Shown here one piece after another: positions 1-8,200 of a stretch of 28,353 bases of DNA. A model generated the notes under the pieces. It was not told the DNA's origin. It worked only from the letters and a program-made list of their open reading frames with translations, and searched no databases. The stretch's first letter is position 1. Each line of letters starts with the position of its first letter. Both the position numbers and the translations under genes were made by a program. Source of the stretch: Botryllus schlosseri (taxonomy: Eukaryota; Chordata; Ascidiacea; Stolidobranchia; Styelidae); assembly GCA_000444245.1 (NCBI GenBank), contig KE605016.1, forward strand, positions 818 to 29,170. Reading direction: 5' to 3'.

Positions 1-385
1 TGCAACATAGGGGACTAATGAGTAGTGGCTCACTCAAAGATGCACCACAGCATTAATAACTTCTCCAAGTTTTTGAAGATTCCCCCTGCATAAACTCCAC
101 CGGTGAATCTGATCACATGGGCCGAGAAAGGATGAATATTTGATAATAACATGTGAAGCTATACTAATATTAAATGACGAAATTCACTCATGAACATGAA
201 AAAATTTTCGCGCTTCGCGCGACTGCAGTGCGGTTCCCTGTCGCTATTCACAACATGACTATATTCACGATCTCGATGCCCATAGTAAGCCGATATGAGA
301 AAATAGATTTGACCGGAGTGTACCAGCAATGGACATGGTTAGTTTAACGTGGATATTTGGCCCCAGTTCAGTTATTACCACTATA

Positions 386-463
386 TATTCACCGGAATGC
401 GGCCGCGGGCTACGTGAGTAATCAAAATGCGGCCGTGAATAGCAAAATGGTGGGCCAACCCTG
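386..463. mobile_element. hAT-like terminal fragment
   Basis: The stretch ends in GGGCCAACCCTG; its reverse complement starts CAGGGTTGGCCCAC, the usual look of a hAT terminal inverted repeat, followed inward by GC-rich 'gcggccg' sequence. No matching opposite end or 8 bp target duplication was found, so this is a fragment or one end of an element whose other end lies outside the window. Confidence 0.35.
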
Positions 464-689
464 TTGTAGTAGATACAGAGGTGTTGTCAGGTATCGTGCG
501 CAGCTCATAGTTCAACTATAATGAAATTGATGAGCATGGTATTTTTTGTTGTATTTGTGTTTGTTCAATAAAATATTATTCATTTTTTGGTTACTATGCC
601 CATCGCCCATGTAAGAGAGCACAGCATTGTACTTGCGTAGAGTTATCATACGCTGCGTTGGCTATGTTAATCTCGATATTAGAGTCATG

Positions 690-753
690 CGGCCCGCGGC
701 CTCTAAGAATTTTGAAAAGTGGCCCGCGACCCATTTTGAGTTGGCGACCCCTG
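690..753. mobile_element. hAT-like terminal fragment
   Basis: The end GGCGACCCCTG (reverse complement CAGGGGTCGCCAACTC) together with the 'gcggcccgcgg' and 'ggcccgcgacccatttt' stretches is typical of hAT termini in animals. Upstream AT-rich sequence with 'gttcaataaaata' (about 564-576) may be the 3' part of the same element. No partner end or target duplication could be assigned. Confidence 0.4.
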
Positions 754-763
754 TCCTATATCC

Positions 764-1276
764 TAGGCTTACCATATTTTGATATTTGGGAAATCTAAAA
801 AGAGGAGAAATTTGAGACTTGCAAAACCGGAGAAGAATTCTCAAAAACCGGTGAATTTTTCCCACTTTGTGATCGGTTGACTAAAAAAAAAACGTCATCT
901 TTCCGCCCAGAGCTCAAAATACCGTTTTTCTATCCCCATTGCTAGGTGGATGACTAGAAAAAAAGGTCATATTTTCGCTCAGAGCTCAAATTACTGTTTT
1001 TCTATCCGCATTGCTAGGTAGATGACTAAAAAAAAAAGGTCATCTTTTCGCTCTGAGCTTAAATCATCGTTTTTCGCTCCGAAATACCCGCCGGAGCGTC
1101 ACTTCTGTGCTAATTTACGGCATATAACTCGCAATTTGCTCTAAATCTGAACTACATTTTCATAAAAGAGGACAAAATCTCAAAAAAAGAGGACAAAAGG
1201 GCGTCCTCCGAGGACACTTTCAAAAAAGTCGAAAAAGAGGACAAATCCTCTTAAAAGAGGACGTATGGTAACCCTA
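764..1276 (-). mobile_element. Non-autonomous hAT-like element, TACCATA/CGTCC family
   Basis: The left end reads TAGGCTTACCATATTTTGAT and the right end, reverse complemented, reads TAGGGTTACCATACGTCC followed by runs of 'gaggac'. The same two end types, in the opposite orientation, border the better preserved 333 bp copy at 9119-9451, and a decayed copy lies at about 10404-10800. No 8 bp target duplication is visible here (ctatatcc against ctttagtg), so the copy is old or rearranged. It carries an internal tandem array (879-1085) not seen as an array in the other copies. No coding capacity. Confidence 0.55.
879..1085. repeat. Tandem array of a ~72 bp unit (about 2.8 copies)
   Basis: Three successive units begin with GACTA followed by an A-run at 879, 952 and 1024, and continue through 'ggtcat', 'ttcgctc', 'agagctcaaa' and 'gtttttctatcc'. 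Unit length is 72-73 bp. The array lies inside the hAT-like element 764-1276 and appears to be a local amplification of its internal sequence; single versions of the 'gtcatcttt' motif occur in the related copies. Confidence 0.8.
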
Positions 1277-1867
1277 CTTTAGTGTATGTTGTTAATTCGT
1301 GACCTCCGGTTTGTTATATAGTCAAACGATATTGCAGTGGCTCAAGCGCAGCAGACTAGAAGAAAAACTTTCATGAGACGCACAAACTAATTGTCATGTC
1401 TTTATATCTGACTGCATGTCTAGCAACTCAAGTTGTAAATTACCATGGCCAGTGACCACATTAACTACAATAGGACATGAAAACATTTTCATCATGGGGA
1501 AAAAAGCATTCATTCCGTCAATGCGGCCGTTGAACTTAACAATCCAGTCGAATGATCCATTGGTTTGATGGTCAGATAGCGTTGTAAAACGTGTTGCAAC
1601 ATCACCTGCACTTAATTAAGTCTGATGATAAGCAGACTTAAATTTGAGTGACGATCCAAACGCATTTGAGTGTGAGCATACTTTTTGACGTGAGTTGAGT
1701 AACGAAATCGTTGCTGAGTAGAGAATCGCTACTCCACAGCAAAGGAATTGGTCTCCATGCTTAATTATAAACTCCAGATTCCAAGCCAAGCAAGTGTAAT
1801 TTTTGAATTCATTTTTTTTGTTCCAAATTGATTTTATAATATTTTTGTTGGATTTTCCAACGTCAAT

Positions 1868-1913
1868 GGGAGCCGCAAGTAGGCTAGATCGGAGCCGCGG
1901 TTGGGAATCACTG
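1868..1913. mobile_element. hAT-like terminal fragment
   Basis: The end GGTTGGGAATCACTG (reverse complement CAGTGATTCCCAACC) matches the common hAT terminus CAGTGGTTCCCAACC at all but one base, with GC-rich 'gagccgc' repeats just inside. The matching end and target duplication were not found. Confidence 0.4.
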
Positions 1914-2208
1914 ATCTAGAGATGATTTTCAAGTTAATTAGATCTCTCGAAAATACTCCATAACTTATGTTGGTTTACGAAATATTTTTTGAGTCCTCTT
2001 CGAGCTCGCTCCCCACCCTATTGGGAAATTTAGGGTGCGGCAATTATGGCCCTGGCAAAAATGCAAATCCTTGGGCGCGATAAATTGAACTCTATAAAAA
2101 TGGGCAATGTGTACATTATGACGTAACAAGCGTTTGTTATCTCATTAGGCCTCTTCAGCGCAATCCATATATTGTCTTCCAACATAGCTTCCAAGATGCA
2201 AAATAAAT

Positions 2209-2331
2209 GTAATCGTGAGTAATCGTGTAATCGTGTAATCGTAATCGTAATCGACTACTGTCTGATTTTGCTGTAATCGTAATCGTAATCGCGTCATTCA
2301 GAAGTAATCGTAATCGCAATCGATTACAATC
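2209..2331. repeat. GTAATC hexamer microsatellite, imperfect
   Basis: The stretch is built from repeats of GTAATC with GTGTAATC variants in three blocks, separated by short unique spacers. It ends in a cgattacaatc run. No gene overlaps it. Confidence 0.85.
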
Positions 2332-2972
2332 ATGAAGTAATCACCCCATGTCTGGTATTTACCATGCATGCTGCAAGGCGACATGTATAGGTAACGGTAT
2401 CAAAGCTATATAACAATCAATGATAATAATAATCAATAACAATAATAATCATTGTGCAAAATCGCAGTAATTTCATCAGACTTAGTGACATCTTCCAGGT
2501 CAGACGAGGGCAATTATTTTTCCCGGTGGCCCAAATGTGAAGCAGAAAATACGTTGGCGGGCCGAGACAAAAGTTTTTACTAAATTTTGAGGCGTGCAGT
2601 TTAGTTCTAAATTGAAAGCAGTGTATTACATTGTTAATACACGCTGTTAAATAGATATGTTAATACTAGGCTGCGACCCTAGCTCTGTGTGGCTAGGTAA
2701 TTAGACTTGCTACCGGTAGCCTTTCCGCATCACCGTTTATTTTACTGTATGATTTTTTCCATAATGCCGACTCATATTATATCCTTAAATACGGAGACTT
2801 GCTCGGTCCTTATTATAAAATAGAGGTCCTTATCATAAAATAGGAAGGCCAGTGCACGGCTGACTTCAGTAAACAAATATTTAGTGCTCCAAATCTTGTT
2901 GAAATGCCACCCTTCAGCCTCATTTCATTGCTTGACATGCAGGACTGTGAAATCGATAAATTTTGTCATCAA

Positions 2973-3106
2973 CCCCAACTCCGACTCCAGATTTTTTCAA
3001 TATACCGACTCCAACTCCGACTCCGATTCTGACTCTCGAGTCTTTAAACGCACCGACTATGGCTATTTTCCTCACAGAACTCCGACTCCAACTCCTACTC
3101 TAACAG
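2973..3106. repeat. CTCCGA/CTCCAA hexamer array, imperfect
   Basis: Repeated CCGACT and CCAACT hexamers fill three blocks broken by AT-rich spacers. In one frame they give serine/aspartate-rich peptides, which is a by-product of the repeat and not evidence for a gene. Confidence 0.75.
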
Positions 3107-3686
3107 GTCTACATATTTAGTTCGAAAATTATATGCAACACGTACGGTTAAACGGCTTTCATATAAACATTAAATATATGCAAACATGATGAACCCAATT
3201 GTTTCATTATAGCCACAGCTCGAAATATTCACTGTGCAATTAACATGAAAGTATTCATTTCGAGATATCCTTCCTTTTTTCATATGTTATAAGTTTTTAT
3301 AATGTTCATAGACAAGCCACGGATACTCTAATATGTATGAATCATACAAACATGATATATCCTGTATAATTATAATGTGGACGAAAACAATAAAAGTGTA
3401 GCTCTTGTGTATGAGTCAGCCCCGAATATACAGAGATGTACACATTTTTCTAAGTACACCTGCACACTACACTGATGACAAGCATGGGCCACTCAGAGTC
3501 GCGTCGCGGGAAGCATATGTCCCGCGGGTTGCACAATGACCAATGTCATTGACCATGTCTGTTCTATGCGAAGTTCTGTCAGCAGTCGCCCTTGCTGAAC
3601 CCAATATGAAACGTCAGATGGTTCTTTGGATTCATTATATTTCAAACTTGCAGTTTTATATTTACAATCATGGCATTCCTGTTTAG

Positions 3687-3868
3687 AAATTTGTTTGTGG
3701 TCGGGTTTTCGGTGTTCATGGGTCTAATGGTGCCGGTCTGGGTAAGCGACAACGAAAACCTGATCGATACCGGAGTAACGGAACTGAATCAAATTGTTAT
3801 TGTGTTGCTGGAAACGTCGATATTTGTTGGGGGAGTGTTTGCTGCATTCTTTGATAATACATTACCAG
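3687..3868 (+). CDS. SLC23-type nucleobase/ascorbate transporter, penultimate membrane-core exon (partial gene)
   Basis: This exon translates to a segment starting NLFVVGFSVFMGLMVPVW and ending FVGGVFAAFFDNTLPG. This matches the late membrane part of SLC23 (NAT/NCS2) sodium-coupled nucleobase or ascorbate transporters: the RNLF(I/V)xGFSxFxGL entry, a loop with 'INTG/IDTG', the 'LLxTxxFVGG' helix and the 'DNTxPGT' signature. I place the acceptor at the pyrimidine-rich ttcctgtttag ending at 3686 and the donor at 3869 (CCAG|GTACTG). The exon is 182 nt, phase 2 to phase 1. The intron after the Pro-Gly of DNTxPG is, as I recall, also present in vertebrate SLC23 genes. Earlier exons (substrate-binding helices) were not found in the window, so this is either the end of a gene whose 5' part lies to the left or an isolated fragment. 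Confidence 0.8.
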
Positions 3869-4166
3869 GTACTGTACGAAATTGATCAAGAGAATCGTTG
3901 TTGGGCATACATCTATGTGCAGATCTGTGCAGATTTTTGGTCAACTCTCATCAGTACATGTACACTAGATATAAATCGCTAGGCTTTGTGCCTGATATGA
4001 GACATACCGATGGACTGCAATAATAATAAGAATAAATGAAAACAAAAGTTCACGCATGCACCCTTGTAGTTGCAGTCCTATACTTTCCGATATTTTCATG
4101 TGATTAACAATTTATATCGTCACAATCTAAATCGCTATTATGTATCAAAACCGGCATATCTTCCAG

Positions 4167-4296
4167 GTACCTTGGAACAACGGGGGATGAAAGAATGGCA
4201 AAAGCAAACCACAGATAAATTAGGATCAGAATCTAGTTTCGAGTGTAAGTCGCAATCTGCTGAAGTTTACGAGTTACCATTTTCAACAAATTGGAG
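4167..4296 (+). CDS. SLC23-type transporter, following exon (start of cytosolic C-terminal tail)
   Basis: It is spliced after the 3687-3868 exon: acceptor cttccag at 4160-4166, the phase fits (G|GT), and the reading begins GTLEQRGMKEWQ, matching the 'PGTxEERGLxxW' segment that follows the last conserved helix in SLC23 proteins. It ends with VYELPFSTNWR, comparable to the 'SYDFPIGM' stretch of animal SLC23, at a consensus donor GAG|GTAAGT (4297). Length 130 nt, phase 1 to phase 2. A further exon should encode the 'FLKYIPICPxF' segment; I could not assign it convincingly between 4297 and the end of the convergent gene B. Confidence 0.75.
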
Positions 4297-4907
4297 GTAA
4301 GTTTCGCTAGCGTGTTTTGAAGGCGAGCTTCAATAGTGGTTAGATGCTTCATGGCGGGACCGCTGTGAAAACTCCGTTCGCGTTGTCATTTGGTATCAGA
4401 GCCTTGATAATTCGGAGATTTGTGTTCACCATGAAATTAGATTCTAATCTATATATAAAGGTCATCACTTCGGCCTTTTTTGTGCGCGACACCGGTTTTT
4501 CTGTGCGCGGCGACTTGTGTGGCGACTTTGTCGCAGTTTAGAGGGAACATTGGTTGTGATTGGCATCTAAACAATTGCACCAACCGTACTACTTCAATAC
4601 ATTATCCTGACTGCTCTTTTAATTTAGATTCTCCAAGTACATTCCAATTCTGCCAGAATGTGACAAGAATCAATCGGAATGTTGCTAGAATGCACTCGGA
4701 TTAAACTCACAGAAGAAATTCCAGCACGGAAATATCAAAACCATGCGAAGACTCAAATATTTAACAGTTTTTATTCCGTATTCAGAATTTCCGATACTTG
4801 TTCTGCACAACATTACCTATAAGTCGCGTATTCCTTTTACTATTGAATTGAATTACACGTGACGCAATATGCTAAGATTATAATATGCAATATCACATAA
4901 GCTTAGC
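4297..4907. other. Intergenic / 3' region between convergent genes
   Basis: This interval separates the last recognised SLC23 exon from the stop codon of sulfotransferase-like gene B, which converges on it. It should hold any terminal SLC23 exon and the 3' UTR of gene B. Apart from a candidate poly(A) signal for gene B at 4770-4775 nothing certain is seen. A stretch near 4749 gives RLKYLTVFIPYSEFP on the + strand, which loosely resembles the 'FLKYIPICPVF' tail of SLC23, but its acceptor is poor. Confidence 0.4.
4770..4775 (-). promoter_or_regulatory. Candidate poly(A) signal of gene B
   Basis: AATAAA on the - strand, about 130 nt after the stop codon of gene B. It is the only canonical hexamer I see in the expected range. 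Gene A has no equivalent, because its 3' flank changes to transposon sequence about 50 bp after its stop. Confidence 0.45.
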
Positions 4908-5228
4908 CTATATATTAGTAAATGGTAGGATAAGTCTTTTTAGTAATCCCTTTGCTTGATCACACACAGCCTGTGCGGAGTTAATCGGTCCATATTTTAT
5001 CGAGTAGTACGTGATTACCCCCGTCACCAGCGTCACTTTAATTAGCGAATAGACAGTTTCATTCCATAACTGAATGGCTATTGGATGATCATGAAGCTCG
5101 TACGCTAAGCTAGATCGAACATTTTTGTGCGGAAATGAACATTCGGGAATAGGCAGTCCCAGAAATTCGCAAAGAGGTTTCCATCCTTCGGAGCACTTAT
5201 AGACTAGGAGCAGGTCTTTGGGAGCGGT
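4908..5228 (-). CDS. Gene B exon 4 with stop (residues 171-276)
   Basis: The acceptor is tttttcctacag. It encodes TAPKDLLLVYKCSEGWKPLC, then FPHKN, a hydrophobic stretch (VTLVTGVITYYSIKYG) and a basic tail before the stop. An open frame runs 51 nt upstream of the acceptor and would supply an internal Met at 5279, but the match to gene A and the phase both place the junction at 5228. Confidence 0.88.
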   Translation of the reverse strand, partial: TAPKDLLLVYKCSEGWKPLCEFLGLPIPECSFPHKNVRSSLAYELHDHPIAIQLWNETVYSLIKVTLVTGVITYYSIKYGPINSAQAVCDQAKGLLKRLILPFTNI

Positions 5229-8200
5229 CTGTAGGAAAAATATATAAGCGGAAATGAACATGTACAATATTTTACGCATTATTGTAAATACGGGTCGTTG
5301 TGGACTACTTTTGAATCCAATGTTTCAAAAACGCGCCCAGGGGCGGATCGACAAATTTCCTCGTTCGACCCCAATCCTGTTTCCGGCTTCGATCCGACTC
5401 CGGCCGTATCAAAAAAGGGATGATATTGACTCAGGTCAAAAATAAAAAAGAGTCCTACCACTATTCACCCCGGGTCTGATCAAATGTTACCCCATAGTAC
5501 TCTGAGCCGACTCTGGCCTTACCACCGAAAGTATGCGAACCGGCTTCGCCTAAAAATAAATGTGTAGTCCTCGGATTACCGTGCCCCGCACTAATACCTA
5601 TAATAGTAACCTCAATCTACATTCTTCGCAAGTAAACGAATCAATTGCATAAATATTTTGCCATCTGATGTATTTGCGTGGATTTGAATTAAGACGGCAG
5701 TGGGATAATGAAATCTCAGTATACAATTAAGGAGCATCAACGTGTTAATAGTTTTGTCAAAATTCACTAGTTTCGCTTGATTACGATAGTTATCTCGAGT
5801 GGCAGGGGTTCTTAAACCTTTTTTTATCGCGAATCCTTTCAAATTTTGTCGGTGGTTGCGCTTGCGCGTCCCGTAAAATTTCATAAGATAATAACTGGAA
5901 GGTATTCAATGATAATAATCAATTTAGGGATGGTGTGAACGTGGGGTTCACGTTCGCGTTCTGTGTGCGAACCTCAGAAATTTAGAGGTTCACGTTCACA
6001 AACGAACCTTGGAAGGTTCTGCACCGTGAACCTTTTTCATATATTACAAATTTCACTTCACTATAACATCTTTGATTCAAATTTATTGCATTTCAACAGC
6101 GGGCTGTACTATGCATGGCGCTGGCAGCATAAAAATCAGCAATCAACAATTAACGCTAAATGAGCATGCACCTTGACAATCTCAATAATTTTACTTGATC
6201 TGTTACAAAAGATTGCTCGAAAAATCCAGCTTTCCGTTTGTGAATATTTAATGAGTCTGTTCTGTGAGCTTGACCCGCAATGACACGACACCAGCGGAGA
6301 AATACACTACATGTATTCAGCGAATGATGCTTTTGCATCCAATCAATGGAATTGATATCGTTGTCTGATTTTAAAAAAATCTAGCAGGTGTACGGGGTTA
6401 GTCTTGACTTGATATGTTTATTGTATCATTAAAACAAAATCGGTGCGATTGGGGTGTTGGCTATTGCTGTTTAACTTGTTAATGGGGTAATATAGGTAGC
6501 AAGTATGGAAACCCGTTTTACACTCTGCGCAATATCAACGTCGCAATACTCAGATGCCGGCTGCATTGTCCGGTCTGGCCTGGGCCGTTAAGGCGTAAGA
6601 ATATTTTCCTTTGCAAGTCCTATTGTCGAAATTGTAGGCAAAGCGACGGAAGATATTGATTTTATGGAATTATTATATCATATGATTGCACCAATTAATA
6701 CATTCACACCATTCCTAAAATCATATCAACCTTGACTCTATTATGTTATATTCCATACCTAAAATGATGCCGAATAATGACAAGATAAGGTAATCTTGAA
6801 GAAAATCTGGTCTTGTAGTTTGTTGATGACGTATTGACCTTTCATGGACCCCTCAAAACTAGTTCGCGGACGGGGACCGTGGACCGCATAGTTTAAAAGC
6901 CCCTGTCGTACGACACGGTCGCGTGAACCGCAAAAAGTTATTCGCGAGCTTGGGTCAGTATAGCGTCTGTTTGTAGCATGATAGACGTTGTAATTCACTT
7001 TCTGATTTCGCAAATCGTTTCACGATACACTGAAATATGTTCGGAATGAGGCGCACTGAAATCATCCAGGTCATGGGCAGAAAACGATCTACATTTGTTA
7101 AGAATAAATAAATTTGTAAATAAATAAATAAGTATATAGATCGCAATCTGGAACTCCTATCTAATTATGCCAATATTCTTTTACTTGATTGTTTCATACG
7201 CTCAGTGACTTAGTTCTGCAAACGGAGTTTGGAGGCTTCTAAAGGTTTATCTACTAAGAAAACTCACCTCCTGGTAACAGATCTCACTCTATCGATATAT
7301 CTTACTCACCGACATAACGTATGCGTTGTGAGACCGATATCCCTTTTTAGCCAATTGTGCATTCCTCTCTGGGTTCTTGAAGAAAGGCTGTACGAAAGGA
7401 CAACCGAGCACCAGAATACCTAAGAAATTAATCTTAGTATTATTATACGCGTATAATTATATAATTATCTGGTTATCATAATAATTACTATGGAGTTGGC
7501 ATGGACTCTCCGTTCGCTTCCGTGTGTTCGGTATACAGATCCTGATAATTAAGAGGGTCGAGTACGACAGCGAAACTTAGCAGGTTCCATACAACAAGAA
7601 AGGGCGAGATCACATCATGTGCCGACTCCATGCACATGATAATTTTGAAGCTTATTTACCAAGTCATCCGGCAAAAGCATTAAAAAAAGCTGTGGTTTTG
7701 AACCTCTTTCGGTTTGCAGGAGCTTCCAGGACCTTTGAGTATACTTTTAAAAACGATTTCTGTCAGGAAGCATTTTAATCGCGGAGCGACGCTGAATTTT
7801 AGATAGATGTTATGGATAGTTCTGATAAATACCTAGCAATATAAATATAAAAGAGGTGGTCTTGTACAAAACCCCACAACATATTTGGCCAGAAATGGCG
7901 TTAGTGCACTAGTAGACATCTAGCGAGGTAAAGGAGTTGTCTTCTTGATGACAACGAGAGATCACATATAGGCTACTTTCAACTGCATTATCGAGATGCT
8001 TTGACGATGGAGATGCGATACGACCTTTGAGCAAGGTCATCTACTCTGCACCACCGCATTTCTCCTCCATGCTATATCCGTGGATGCTGAGCGCCTGTAG
8101 CTGGATAGCCGCGGATACCAGTTTTTGATTCTTTGGTCTGACCCGGCCGGGGATTGAAACGGACCAAAAAGCCGGACGCATCAATATCTCGCTAGGATGG

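Larger units (their letters stand above)
1..3686. other. Gene-free, repeat-derived region
   Basis: No coding exon could be supported here on either strand; open frames are short, lack family motifs and mostly overlap repeats. The stretch contains several hAT-like terminal sequences (ending near 463, 753 and 1913), one hAT-like element with an internal tandem array (764-1276), a hexamer microsatellite (2209-2331) and a CTCCGA-type array (2973-3106). Earlier exons of the SLC23 gene that starts to be visible at 3687 should lie upstream on the + strand, but none was found, so they are either beyond the left edge or lost. Confidence 0.6.

Noticed and set aside
2209-2331. Regular GTAATC spacing considered as a CRISPR-like or telomere-like array
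   Set aside because: The unit is a simple hexamer without unique spacers of constant length and not a known telomere repeat; it is a microsatellite.
2884-3120. 78-codon + strand frame with Ser/Asp repeats
   Set aside because: The peptide arises from the CTCCGA hexamer array; no start context or family supports a gene.
4749-4862. Possible terminal SLC23 exon on the + strand (RLKYLTVFIPYSEFP)
   Set aside because: The phase fits and the start loosely resembles the FLKYIPICPxF tail, but the acceptor has no pyrimidine tract and the rest does not match the family. Mentioned only as a possibility.
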